Origin: Devosia equisanguinis
Lineage (GTDB): Bacteria > Pseudomonadota > Alphaproteobacteria > Rhizobiales > Devosiaceae
DNA: 22,439 bases
Reading direction: 5' to 3'
NCBI GenBank assembly: GCA_945888565.1
Contig: CAMDAL010000015.1
Location: 1 to 22,439, forward strand
Positions 1 through 7,331 of this stretch are shown here, one piece after another. The position numbers and the translations under genes were made by a program. How positions within the stretch are numbered: the first letter of the stretch is position 1; each line of letters begins with the position of its first letter. A model generated the notes under the pieces. That model was not told the origin of the DNA and did not search any database. It saw nothing but the letters and a program-made list of their open reading frames with translations.

Positions 1-111
1 GGGCTGCCGGTCCGTGCTGTAGCGACCACAGTCACGGCACACGAACCGCTGATAGCTGCCTTTACGCCCACGCTTGATCAAATCAGCACTCCCACAACGG
101 GGGCAAACCAT
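1..111 (-). CDS. Zinc-ribbon protein N-terminus, probably a transposase (cut by window edge)
   Basis: Reading the minus strand from the ATG at 111 gives 37 residues that run off the window edge. They begin MVCPRCGSADLIKRG and contain two CxxC knuckles (Cys3/Cys6 and Cys25/Cys28) spaced like a zinc ribbon, with a basic stretch between them and a conserved C-R-D-C-G-R type second knuckle. This pattern is typical of the N-terminal zinc ribbon of IS1- and IS1595-like transposases and some other DNA-binding proteins. A good ribosome site (AGGAGGG) lies five bases before the ATG. The frame stays open further upstream without another ATG, so a longer form starting at a GTG is possible. No catalytic domain is visible here, so the transposase call is inference. 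Confidence 0.55.
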   Translation of the reverse strand, partial: MVCPRCGSADLIKRGRKGSYQRFVCRDCGRYSTDRQP

Positions 112-242
112 CCAACCCTCCTGCTCAAACCAACACGCTAAGCAGAATCCTAAAAGCACCAATTGTAAACAGTCCCCATGAAGGGGGAGGTGAAGCGGCG
201 TCCGCTTCGGCGGTTGGAGGGGTGGCCCCAAGCCCCTGCCCC

Positions 243-1970
243 CTACTCCGCGGCGAAGCCGCGGAACTGGGCGCCGTGGAGGCGGGCGTAGGCGCCGTTC
301 TGCTGGAGCAGGGCGTCGTGATTGCCCTGTTCGATGATGCCTTCGGTGCCGACGACGACGATGCGATCGGCGTTGCGGATGGTGGCGAGGCGGTGGGCGA
401 CGACGAGGGTGGTGCGGCCTTCGGAAAGCGCCGCAAGGGCCTGCTGAATGGCGTATTCGGTGGCGGTATCGAGCGCCGAAGTCGCTTCGTCGAGGATCAG
501 GATCGGCGGGTTCTTGAGGAAGATGCGGGCGATGGCGAGGCGCTGCTTCTGGCCGCCACTGAGCTTCAGACCGCGCTCGCCGACCGAGGTGGAAAGCCCG
601 TCGGGCAGCGACAGGACAAACTCGTCGAGCGAAGCACGGCGCAGGGCCTCGATGATTTCCTTGTCGGTGGCGCCGAGCCGGCCATAGGCGACGTTCTCGC
701 GGATGGTGGTCCCGAACAGGAACACATCCTGCTGCACGATGCCGATCTGGTTGCGGAGCGACGCCTGCGTCATGTCGCGGATGTCGATGCCGTCGATGAT
801 GATGGCGCCGGCGGTGACATCGTAGAAGCGTGGCAGCAGCGAGCAGATGGTGGTCTTGCCGGCGCCCGAGGGGCCGACGAAAGCGACGGTTTCGCCCGCC
901 CGGATGGAGAGGTTGAGCCCGTTCAGCACCTTGCCGTGGGCGGAGTAGGCGAAGCTGACATCGCGGTATTCGATGTCGCCCTTGAGGCCCGCAACCGCCA
1001 CCGCGCCGGGGCGGTCGGCGATGTCTGGTTCGGTGTCGATGAGGGTGGTGAAGCGGCGGAAGCCGGCGATGCCCTTGGGGTAGCTTTCGAGCACCGAGGT
1101 GATCTTGTCGATGGGGCGGAAGAAGACGTTGACCAAGAGCAGGAAGCCGACGAAGCCGCCATAGGTCAGCTCGCCCTGCACGACGAACCAGGTGCCGGCG
1201 ACCAGCACGATCAGCTGCACGAGGCGGGTCGAGAGGTAGCTGAGCGCGATCGAGGCGGTCATGTAGGCGTAGGCGTTGAGCTTGGTGGCCTTGTAGCCCT
1301 CGTTGTTTTCCGCGAACAGCCGGCGCTCATGGTCCTCGTTGGCGAAGGCCTTGACCACGCGGATGCCGCCGACGCTCTCGCCGATGCGGACGTTGAAGTC
1401 GGACACCTTGCGGAACAGGCTCTGCCAGTTGAGCGTCATCCGCGCCCCGTATTTCGACACCAGCCAGGTCATGAACGGCACGATGATGGTGGTCATCAGG
1501 GCCAGCTGCCAGTGGACCATGAACATCAGCGCGAAGGCGCCGATGAAGGTCATGATGGCGATGAACAGGTCCTCGGGGCCGTGATGGGCAACCTCGCCCA
1601 CCTCCTCGAGATCCTTGGTGACGTGGGTGATGAGCTGGCCGGTCTTGTTGTCGTCGAAGTAGCGGAACGAGAGCTTCTGGATGTGGTCGAAGGCCTGGCG
1701 GCGCATCTCGGTTTCGATCGAGATGCCGAGGGCGTGGCCCCAGTAGTTCACGATCGCCTGCAGCCCGGTGTTGAGGATGTAGACGCCGAGCAGCAGGGCG
1801 GCGGCGCCGGCGATCAGCCCCCAGTTCTGTCCCGGCAGCAGCTGGTCGACAAAGACCTGCACGGCGATCGGGAAGGCGAGCTCAAGCACGCCGGCCAGCA
1901 CGGCACAGCCGAAATCGAGGAAGAACAGATGCTTGTAGGGCAGGTAATAGGCAAAGAAGCGGCGCAGCAT
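243..1970 (-). CDS. ABC exporter, fused membrane and ATPase domains (MsbA-like half transporter)
   Basis: A 575-residue type-IV ABC exporter half-transporter expected to work as a homodimer in the inner membrane. Residues 1-310 form the membrane domain with hydrophobic segments near 16-40, 52-75, 136-170 and 247-285. The nucleotide-binding domain follows, with Walker A GPSGAGKTT (366-374), Q-loop glutamines (413-414), signature LSGGQ (470-474), Walker B ILILDE (490-495) and the H-loop histidine (526), so it should be ATP-active. The length is usual for lipid or multidrug exporters such as MsbA. Substrate cannot be read from sequence. It lies about 100 bases downstream of the ACP gene on the same strand, which suggests, but does not prove, that it exports the product of the ligase-GNAT-ACP group. 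The ATG at 1970 opens the usual short amphipathic lead-in (MLRRFFAYYLPYK); no strong ribosome site precedes it. Confidence 0.9.
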   Translation of the reverse strand: MLRRFFAYYLPYKHLFFLDFGCAVLAGVLELAFPIAVQVFVDQLLPGQNWGLIAGAAALLLGVYILNTGLQAIVNYWGHALGISIETEMRRQAFDHIQKLSFRYFDDNKTGQLITHVTKDLEEVGEVAHHGPEDLFIAIMTFIGAFALMFMVHWQLALMTTIIVPFMTWLVSKYGARMTLNWQSLFRKVSDFNVRIGESVGGIRVVKAFANEDHERRLFAENNEGYKATKLNAYAYMTASIALSYLSTRLVQLIVLVAGTWFVVQGELTYGGFVGFLLLVNVFFRPIDKITSVLESYPKGIAGFRRFTTLIDTEPDIADRPGAVAVAGLKGDIEYRDVSFAYSAHGKVLNGLNLSIRAGETVAFVGPSGAGKTTICSLLPRFYDVTAGAIIIDGIDIRDMTQASLRNQIGIVQQDVFLFGTTIRENVAYGRLGATDKEIIEALRRASLDEFVLSLPDGLSTSVGERGLKLSGGQKQRLAIARIFLKNPPILILDEATSALDTATEYAIQQALAALSEGRTTLVVAHRLATIRNADRIVVVGTEGIIEQGNHDALLQQNGAYARLHGAQFRGFAAE

Positions 1971-2043
1971 GGATAAACTAACCGGTCGGGCTCAAGTTTT
2001 ACCCGAACGGGATAGGCCGGATGGCAGGCGGTGTCCATGCCGC

Positions 2044-2059
2044 TGTTCCACGTGAATCG
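2044..2059. promoter_or_regulatory. parS-like ParB site (13 of 16)
   Basis: TGTTCCACGTGAATCG matches the parS consensus TGTTTCACGTGAAACA at 13 of 16 positions with an intact CACGTG core. It lies in the gap between the ACP gene and the ABC exporter, the most distant of the seven sites from parAB. It is the weakest match, so binding is uncertain. Confidence 0.5.
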
Positions 2060-2071
2060 CTGGCGGCGGCT

Positions 2072-2311
2072 TCAGGGATCGGCCAACAGCCGGGCGATCG
2101 AGCGGACGGAGTCGATTCCGCCTATCTCCTCGGCGCGGAGCGGCCGGCCGAGCTCGGCTTCGATCTCCATGAGCAGGGTGACGTGGTTCATGCTGTCCCA
2201 GGCGGGCAGCGTCGACATGTCCGCATCGAGCGGCACGTCCCCCTGGATGTTGAAGGCGCGGGCAATGATGGCGGCGGCGCGGGTCTGGCTGGTCATGATC
2301 TCGGGGGTCAC
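2072..2311 (-). CDS. Stand-alone acyl carrier protein
   Basis: A 79-residue carrier protein. Ser40 in the motif WDSMNHVTLLMEIE is the expected 4'-phosphopantetheine attachment site, and helix II (MNHVTLLMEIEAELG) and the C-terminal helix (SVRSIARLLA) fit the ACP/PCP fold. The W-D-S context is closer to specialised carrier proteins than to the fatty-acid-synthase AcpP (usual motif DSLDxVEL), so I infer a dedicated carrier for the neighbouring ligase. The start is a GTG at 2311 that shares the bases GTGA with the stop of the GNAT gene, a sign of translational coupling; ATG six codons in (2296) is an alternative start. Loading would need a phosphopantetheinyl transferase, which is not in this window. 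Confidence 0.85.
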   Translation of the reverse strand: MTPEIMTSQTRAAAIIARAFNIQGDVPLDADMSTLPAWDSMNHVTLLMEIEAELGRPLRAEEIGGIDSVRSIARLLADP

Positions 2312-2901
2312 AGGCCGGGCTCCGCGTGAGGTCCGCGCATCCAGTCCTCCTTCAGCATTTCAAACAGCAGGTAGTCGATCGGCTTGCCGGTTTCGGGGTC
2401 GGCCCGTTCGCGATGCAGGGTGCCCGAATGCCTGAACCCAAGCTTGCGATAGACGAAGATCGAGGGGTGGTTGGTGGACTCGATGCGCGACGTGAAGCGC
2501 TGGACGTCGTCGTGGCGGAAGAAGTGGTTCATGAGCTTCTTCCGCACCTCGAAGGCGGCGTCCTTGCCCAGCCAGGCGGAATCGTGAATGCCGACCGCGT
2601 TGCCTGCCGTCTTCCAGCCAGCCTGGCGTACCGAGTGATAGCCAATGACGGTGCTGGTCCCCTTGGGCACGATGGCAAAGGTGAAACGCGTCTGCCCATC
2701 GGGAAACGGGCCCCGCTTCAGCCAGGCGGCAAGGCTCATCGGCCCCTTGAGCAGGTAGACGTTGCGGTAGATGTTGCGGTTGGTGCGCCAGCCGCCTGGA
2801 TCGCGCAGAATCTCAAGAATGCCCGCGGGACGGAGGATGAAGCGCTCGGTCTCAAGCTCCGTCATCAGCGTGCGGTTGGGCGGCTTCAGCGAGAGTTTCA
2901 T
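2308..2901 (-). CDS. GNAT-family N-acyltransferase (RimJ/RimL-like)
   Basis: A 197-residue protein with the RimJ/RimL-type GNAT layout: an ETERFILRP first strand (18-25), a central strand ending in VIGYHSVR (85-92), and the late motif NHPSIFVYRKLGFRHSGTLHRE (144-165, the common N-x-x-S-x-x-v-y-e-K-l-G-F block). GNAT enzymes move an acyl group from CoA or a carrier protein to an amine. The usual acyl-CoA pyrophosphate loop (Q/R-x-x-G-x-G/A, GKGYA-like in this subgroup) reads GKDAA at 112-116, with Asp in place of the first loop glycine. Together with the adjacent ACP this makes an ACP-bound donor plausible (inference). The ATG at 2901 overlaps the ligase stop as ATGA; a longer reading of the same frame upstream lies antisense-free but inside the ligase gene and is spurious. 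Confidence 0.82.
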   Translation of the reverse strand: MKLSLKPPNRTLMTELETERFILRPAGILEILRDPGGWRTNRNIYRNVYLLKGPMSLAAWLKRGPFPDGQTRFTFAIVPKGTSTVIGYHSVRQAGWKTAGNAVGIHDSAWLGKDAAFEVRKKLMNHFFRHDDVQRFTSRIESTNHPSIFVYRKLGFRHSGTLHRERADPETGKPIDYLLFEMLKEDWMRGPHAEPGL

Positions 2902-4325
2902 GGCATGGCCTCGACGAGACGGCGGATATCGGCGCGAACAAGCTTGCCGCGTTCGTTGCGGGGGATGACGTCGAGACTGAAGAGGCGCGACGGTACTGCG
3001 TCCGGACGGGCCATGGTGCGGCACCAGGCCTTGATCGCCTCGGGGTCGAAGGCGATGCCGGGCTGCAGCACGATGGCGGCGCCAACGAGTTCGCCGGCAA
3101 TCGGGTCCGGCAGGCCGAAGGCGCAGGCCTCGGCAACGTCGGGGTGGCGCTCGAGCAGCAGGTCGACCTCCTCGGCCTGCACCTTGATGCCGCCGCGGTT
3201 GATCTCGGTCTTGATGCGGCCGACGAGGGTGAGGCCATCGGCGTTCAGTTCGGCGATATCGCCGGTGCGGAACCAGCCATCGATGAAGGCCTCCGCATCG
3301 AGATCGGGACGCTGCCAGTAGCCGAGCATGATCGAGGGCGAACGGACCAGCGCCTCGCCGCGGCCGGAGCGGACGATGGCGCCATCTTCGCCGAGCACGG
3401 CGAGTTCGCCGCCCCATGGTTTGCCGACGAACCCGGCGGCCGCGCCCGGTGCGTCGAGGGCGCCGCCGGCGATCCAGTTGGCGGTCTCGGTCATGCCGAA
3501 CATGTTGAAGACGTTGCGCGTGCCGGTGAAGCGGGCGATGTCTTCCCAGTGCTCGCGCGACAGCGGGGCGGAACCGACATGGACGCGGGCCAGCGGGCGC
3601 GTCGGTGGAGTGGCAAAGCGCAGCGCCAGCTTCCAGAACGACGGCACCGAACTCATGAAGCCGATGTCGTGCCGGTCGAGCCAATCGCCGAAGCCCCGCA
3701 GTTCGGCGGCATCGGGGCTGGGCCAGAGATAGACGGTACTGCCGGCGAGCAGCGGGGTCAGCACGTTGCCGATCAGCCCGTGGCCGAAAAACACCGGCAG
3801 GATGCAGAGGCTCGGCAGCGGCAGTTCGGGGATGACGGCGAGGTTGTGCGCGATGCGGGCGAGCAGTGCCGCCTGCGACAGGGCGATGCCCTTGGGCCGG
3901 CCGGTGGTGCCGGAGGTCATCAGGATCAGCGCCGGTTCGTCGGGGCCGAGTGGGGTGGCCGGGCTGGCGACGGGAAGGGGTTGCGGCAGCGTCGTCCGCA
4001 GTTCGCCGAGCCAGGCCCGGGCACCGGCGGCGGCGATGACGTTGTCCTGCTCGGGCGCCGGCAGGTTCGGGTTCACGCCGACGGCGACAAGGCCGGCCTG
4101 CCAGGCGGCAAACATCGCGACGAGGAAATCCAGCGGATCGGCGTGCCCGATGACCACGCGGTCACCATGGGCGAGGCCGAGGCTTTCAAGCTGGCGGGAG
4201 GTGGATGCAACCGCTGCAGCAAGCCCGGCGGCATCGAGCTGACGCCCGGAGCGGACGCTGACGAGACACGCCGTGGGCGGAAGGCGATCGGCGAGAGGCA
4301 CGAAAGAGTGGGTCAAGACCGGCAA
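2898..4325 (-). CDS. Adenylate-forming ligase (ANL superfamily acyl/aminoacyl-AMP synthetase)
   Basis: A 475-residue class I adenylate-forming enzyme. It shows the phosphate loop LMTSGTTGRPKGIAL (135-149), the GMTE motif (277-280), GYWQRPD (335-341), the ribose-binding aspartate in RTGD (353-356), the hinge region GRIKTEINRGGIKV (369-382) and the catalytic C-terminal lysine in NERGKL (Lys461). These residues support ATP-dependent activation of a carboxylate; the substrate is not identifiable, and neither CoA nor ACP as final acceptor is proven, but the overlap with GNAT and the nearby ACP favour the carrier protein. No condensation or thioesterase domain is fused. The start is not an ATG: TTG at 4325 is only a few bases after AGGAAA, whereas TTG at 4316 has better spacing to it, so the N-terminus may be three residues shorter. 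It lies 84 bases after the XRE gene on the same strand. Confidence 0.88.
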   Translation of the reverse strand: MPVLTHSFVPLADRLPPTACLVSVRSGRQLDAAGLAAAVASTSRQLESLGLAHGDRVVIGHADPLDFLVAMFAAWQAGLVAVGVNPNLPAPEQDNVIAAAGARAWLGELRTTLPQPLPVASPATPLGPDEPALILMTSGTTGRPKGIALSQAALLARIAHNLAVIPELPLPSLCILPVFFGHGLIGNVLTPLLAGSTVYLWPSPDAAELRGFGDWLDRHDIGFMSSVPSFWKLALRFATPPTRPLARVHVGSAPLSREHWEDIARFTGTRNVFNMFGMTETANWIAGGALDAPGAAAGFVGKPWGGELAVLGEDGAIVRSGRGEALVRSPSIMLGYWQRPDLDAEAFIDGWFRTGDIAELNADGLTLVGRIKTEINRGGIKVQAEEVDLLLERHPDVAEACAFGLPDPIAGELVGAAIVLQPGIAFDPEAIKAWCRTMARPDAVPSRLFSLDVIPRNERGKLVRADIRRLVEAMP

Positions 4326-4355
4326 TTTCCTGCATCACCCCCGGCGATTTCACCA

Positions 4356-4369
4356 GCACTATCAAGTGC
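4356..4369. promoter_or_regulatory. Small inverted repeat upstream of the ligase gene
   Basis: GCACT-ATCA-AGTGC is a perfect 5-base inverted repeat with a four-base spacer in the 84-base gap between the XRE gene and the ligase gene. It could be an operator or part of a promoter for the ligase-GNAT-ACP genes. No clear -35/-10 pair was recognised, so this is only a candidate. Confidence 0.25.
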
Positions 4370-4409
4370 GGGACAGGAATGAAAGCCGGGCTAGCGCTGC
4401 TCGCCGGGG

Positions 4410-4769
4410 CTAGCGGAGGCGGCGGGTCAGTTCGGCGCTCAGGTAGCTCAGGTCCTCGGGTTCCAGCTTGCCGATGTCGCGGGCGAGGCGGTTGGCCAGC
4501 TCGGTGGCCTCCGGTGACATGCCCGCCGTGTCGATGCTGACCTTGGGGTCGCTCATTTCGGCGAGGCGCTGCAGGTCCTCGGCCTCGTCCCAGATGACGT
4601 TGAAATAGGCGATGATGCGCTGCAGCAGCATCCAGGTCGGCTTGCCGCGACGACCGTGTTCGAGCGCCGACAGGTAAGCGCTCGAAACTCGCAGGGCCTT
4701 GGCCATGTCCTTGAGCGACACGCCCCGCTCCTCCCGCATCTGGCGCAGCTTCTGGCCGAGCGGGGTCAT
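4410..4769 (-). CDS. XRE-family helix-turn-helix regulator
   Basis: A 119-residue protein whose N-terminal half is a Cro/C1-type HTH: LGQKLRQMREERGVSLKDMA (4-23), turn and recognition helix around KALRVSSAYLSALEHGRRG (24-42). The C-terminal half (about 60-119) is helical and acidic without a known ligand domain. The same small regulator sits beside the Smr-domain gene in many Rhizobiales chromosomes (from memory), so it is probably part of the ancestral block rather than of the downstream ligase cluster. Its start overlaps the Smr gene end as ATGA (4766-4769), implying co-translation. Target genes are unknown; the inverted repeat 40 bases downstream is one possible site. Confidence 0.85.
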   Translation of the reverse strand: MTPLGQKLRQMREERGVSLKDMAKALRVSSAYLSALEHGRRGKPTWMLLQRIIAYFNVIWDEAEDLQRLAEMSDPKVSIDTAGMSPEATELANRLARDIGKLEPEDLSYLSAELTRRLR

Positions 4770-5359
4770 CGGTAGTCCCTTTCGCGGCGCAGGCGGACAT
4801 AAAAGGCGCCATCGCCGCCATGGCCCTGTGCCGCCGAATCCCAGCCGGCGACGAGCGGGGCGAGGCCGGGCTCGGTCAGCCAGATGGGCAGCATCTGGCG
4901 CAGCACGCCGCGCTCGACAATGACCGCCGCGTCGTCATCGAGCTTCTTCAGCCCCTTGCCGGTGATCACCAGCAGGGTGCGGTCGCCGCGTGAGTGGCGG
5001 GCGTGGACGAAGCGGGTGAGGGCAGCATGGGCCTCGACCTGGCGCATGCCGTGCAGATCGATGGTGCCATCGATCTGGTCGCGGCCGCGCATCAGGCGCT
5101 GCTTGAGGTTTGGCTCGATGCCGGGCCGCGGCGGCTTCTTTCCCGGCCGCTTGTCGGACTGGTATGACGGCATAGCGGCCAGCGGCCGTTTGACCGGGGC
5201 AGTCGGCCGGGGGGGCGGCGCCGCAGGGAGCGGCAGGGGCTCCGTCTCGAGATCGACGATCGGTTGCCGCGCCGGGCGCAGCGGCGAAACCGTCTTCGAT
5301 ACTTCGAACCAGAGGTGCCAGTCGGGCAACCTGGGCTTGCCGTCGCGGCGCCTGGACAT
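4766..5359 (-). CDS. Smr-domain protein
   Basis: A 197-residue protein with a basic, proline-rich N-terminal half (about 1-95, probably disordered) and a C-terminal Smr (small MutS-related) domain. The domain shows the TIDLHGMRQVEAHAAL motif (about 99-114, the D-L-H-G signature), LLVITGKG (about 129-136) and the closing GGDGAFYVRLRR (about 181-192). Smr domains in general act as nucleases on DNA or RNA, including in ribosome rescue; the role of this stand-alone bacterial form (DUF/YdaL-like) is not established. It starts 21 bases after the Tim44-like gene and overlaps the XRE gene by four bases, so the three are likely one operon. Confidence 0.87.
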   Translation of the reverse strand: MSRRRDGKPRLPDWHLWFEVSKTVSPLRPARQPIVDLETEPLPLPAAPPPRPTAPVKRPLAAMPSYQSDKRPGKKPPRPGIEPNLKQRLMRGRDQIDGTIDLHGMRQVEAHAALTRFVHARHSRGDRTLLVITGKGLKKLDDDAAVIVERGVLRQMLPIWLTEPGLAPLVAGWDSAAQGHGGDGAFYVRLRRERDYR

Positions 5360-5380
5360 GGTTCGGCCCGCTGTCCGGGG

Positions 5381-6109
5381 TTATTCGAGCTGGCTGGTGG
5401 CGACGAGCTTCCAGTTGGGGTCGCGCGACTTGGGAGAGCGCGCAAAGGTCCATTCGTCGGCGATGGTAGTGACCTGGTCGGCATTGCCCTCGAGCAGCGT
5501 ACCGTCCTTGTCGCGCGTGGCGGAGACCACCTCGGCATGGAAGCGGATGGTGACGTTGGCGGCGCGCTTGTCGAGCTCGGCTTCGGTGATTTCGACCTTG
5601 GGCAGGCCGACGAAGGTGAAGTCGATGGTGCGGCCGGCCGCCTCGCGATCCTTGATGGCGCGTTCGAAGCCGTCATAGACGTCCTTGTCGAGCAGGTTCT
5701 TCAGCGTCTGCCGGTCGCCCTGGGCGAAGGCGGTGACGATCATCTCGTAGGCGGACTTGGCGCCTTCCATGAAGATCTTCGGGGTGAAGGTCGAATCGGC
5801 CTCGGCGATGGCCCTGATGCCAGCCGCGACCTGCTCGTCGCCATGGGCGAACTGGGTGATTTCGGTTTCGAGCTTGCGCTGGGCCCGCTCGACATCCTCG
5901 TCGTTCTGCGGCGGGTCGACGGGGCGCGGGCGCATCTGCACCACGTTCTCCTCGCCCGGCTTCTGGGCCGCCTTGTCCGCGGCCTCGCGGCGCTGCAGCG
6001 GCGTGCGCTCGTTGCCCGTGCGGGTGCCAAGGACCTGACGCAGCCGGAACAGCACGAAGATCGCGAGCCCGATGACGATCAGAGTGGGGATATCCAGGAA
6101 TTCTTCCAT
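5381..6109 (-). CDS. Tim44-like domain membrane protein (TimA-type)
   Basis: A 242-residue protein with one N-terminal membrane anchor (IPTLIVIGLAIFVLFRL, about 7-23), a charged linker rich in Arg, Pro and Glu (about 25-95) and a C-terminal Tim44-like domain (about 105-240) with features such as FMEGAKSAYEMIVTAFAQGD and the later FTFVGLPKVEITEAEL strand. Alphaproteobacterial homologues, sometimes called TimA, are related to the mitochondrial import motor subunit Tim44 and are encoded near secB/fxsA; they bind the inner membrane, but their exact role is unclear. The ATG at 6109 is set by the start of the membrane segment; no strong ribosome site was seen. It is transcribed away from fxsA. Confidence 0.87.
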   Translation of the reverse strand: MEEFLDIPTLIVIGLAIFVLFRLRQVLGTRTGNERTPLQRREAADKAAQKPGEENVVQMRPRPVDPPQNDEDVERAQRKLETEITQFAHGDEQVAAGIRAIAEADSTFTPKIFMEGAKSAYEMIVTAFAQGDRQTLKNLLDKDVYDGFERAIKDREAAGRTIDFTFVGLPKVEITEAELDKRAANVTIRFHAEVVSATRDKDGTLLEGNADQVTTIADEWTFARSPKSRDPNWKLVATSQLE

Positions 6110-6265
6110 AAGTCGCTGTGCTCGTTCTTGACGCGCCCGGGAGCAGGCTTGTGTGGCTCGATAGCCGCAAAATCTTTCCTATATATAGGGAATGGTTCAG
6201 CCGGAAACCAGTTCACGTTTGGCTGAGCCGATGTCGCATGCACGCTTGGTAAAGGAACCTCCGCA
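6110..6265. promoter_or_regulatory. Divergent promoter region between Tim44-like gene and fxsA
   Basis: This 156-base gap separates two divergently transcribed genes, so promoters for both must lie here or start within it. The AT-rich 12-base palindrome CCTATATATAGG (6178-6189) stands out in a GC-rich context and could hold a -10 element on either strand. No confident -35 hexamer was found. AAAGGAAC before 6266 is a fair ribosome site for fxsA. Confidence 0.4.
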
Positions 6266-6715
6266 GTGGGCCGTATCCTGTTCGCCGTCTTTCTTGCCGT
6301 CCCGCTGATCGAGATCGCGTTCTTCGTGATGATCGGCAATGCCATCGGGCTGTGGCCGACGCTTGCCGGCGTGCTGGTGACGGCGGTCACCGGATCGCTC
6401 ATCCTGCGCTGGCAGGGGCTGCAGCTGTTCAACGAAATCCGTTCGACCATGGGCGAGGGCCGGCTGCCGGCGCGGGCGCTGGCCGACGCGATGATGGTGG
6501 GGATTGCCGGCGTGCTGCTGCTGACGCCGGGCTATTTCACCGACCTGCTCGGTCTCGTGCTGCTGATCCCGCCGGTCCGCACGCTGATCTACCGCTTCCT
6601 TGCGAGCCGGGTGAAGGTCGTGTCGACCACGACCAGCGCCAGCTATGGCTTCGGGCCGCGGCGTGTGGAAGACGATACGATCGAGCTCGGCGACGACGAG
6701 TATCGGCCCCGATAA
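6266..6715 (+). CDS. fxsA: FxsA-family membrane protein
   Basis: A 149-residue FxsA (YjeG) family cytoplasmic-membrane protein. It starts at GTG with the family's typical first helix (ILFAVFLAVPLIEIAFFVMI, 4-23), a second hydrophobic segment (LWPTLAGVLVTAVTGSLILR, about 28-47), and a third around MVGIAGVLLLTPGYFTDLLG (about 76-95) that carries the conserved L-L-x-P-G-x-x-T-D motif. The C-terminal tail is charged and cytoplasmic. In E. coli, overproduction of FxsA relieves F-plasmid exclusion of phage T7; the normal function is unknown. The gene lies just before secB, as in many Rhizobiales. Confidence 0.9.
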   Translation: MGRILFAVFLAVPLIEIAFFVMIGNAIGLWPTLAGVLVTAVTGSLILRWQGLQLFNEIRSTMGEGRLPARALADAMMVGIAGVLLLTPGYFTDLLGLVLLIPPVRTLIYRFLASRVKVVSTTTSASYGFGPRRVEDDTIELGDDEYRPR

Positions 6716-6810
6716 ATCGGGCCGGCGGGCCGAGTTCCTTGTCCGGGTGCGGCAAAGATGCTAGCCAGCCGCCCAGAATTGTTTTCTTTTTCGTTGAGGA
6801 CTGCCGAAAC

Positions 6811-7305
6811 ATGGCTGATGAAACTCCGGCCGGCGCTGCGCCCGCCAATGCCGCCACCGCTCCGGGCTACAACCTGGTGGGCCAGTACATCCGCGACCTG
6901 AGCTTCGAGAACCCGGGCGCGCCCGGCTCGGTGATGCTCGGCGGCCCGAACCCGAACTTCAACGTCACCATCAACGTGGGCGTGAAGAAGCAGGCCGACG
7001 ACCTCTATGCGGTGGAGCTGAACCTCAACGCCAAGGCCGAGCGCGACACCACCGTGCTGTTCAATGTCGAGCTCGCCTATGGCGGTGTGTTCCGGCTGCG
7101 CAACATCCCGGAGGCCCAGCTGCCGCCGCTGCTGATGATCGAGGCGCCGCGCATCCTGTTCCCGTTCGCCCGCCATGTGCTGGCCAACACCGTGCAGCTC
7201 GGCGGCTTCCCGCCGCTGATGATGGAACCGGTGGATTTCCAGCAGCTCTACCTGCAGAATCTCGCCAGCATGCAGGCCGCCCAGAAGCCGGCCACCACGA
7301 ACTGA
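6811..7305 (+). CDS. secB: Protein-export chaperone SecB
   Basis: A 164-residue SecB, the tetrameric cytosolic chaperone that holds preproteins unfolded and passes them to SecA. The family core is clear: YIRDLSFENPGAP (26-38), NVTINVGVKK (51-60), YAVELNLNAKA (66-76), NVELAYGGVFRL (85-96) and ILFPFARHVLANTVQLGGFPPLMMEP (115-140). The first 18 residues are an Ala/Pro-rich extension common in alphaproteobacteria. TTGAGGA at 6794-6800 is a reasonable ribosome site. It is followed by a strong intrinsic terminator, so it ends the fxsA-secB unit. Confidence 0.96.
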   Translation: MADETPAGAAPANAATAPGYNLVGQYIRDLSFENPGAPGSVMLGGPNPNFNVTINVGVKKQADDLYAVELNLNAKAERDTTVLFNVELAYGGVFRLRNIPEAQLPPLLMIEAPRILFPFARHVLANTVQLGGFPPLMMEPVDFQQLYLQNLASMQAAQKPATTN

Positions 7306-7331
7306 CCGGCTTTTAGCCGGCGGGACTTTCG

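Noticed and set aside
192..208. GAAGCGG/CCGCTTC hairpin as terminator of the ABC exporter
   Set aside because: The stem is good but it is followed on the minus strand by a C-rich stretch without a T run, so I could not support an intrinsic terminator.
222..1976. Long open frame on the plus strand opposite the ABC exporter
   Set aside because: It is antisense to a gene with complete ABC motifs, its translation is repetitive Gly/Asp/Glu/Val without any family, and such frames are common in GC-rich DNA.
2902..3684. N-terminal extension of the GNAT frame giving a 458-residue protein
   Set aside because: The extra residues are an Arg/Pro/Ala-rich out-of-frame reading of the ligase gene; the GNAT fold begins right after the ATG at 2901.
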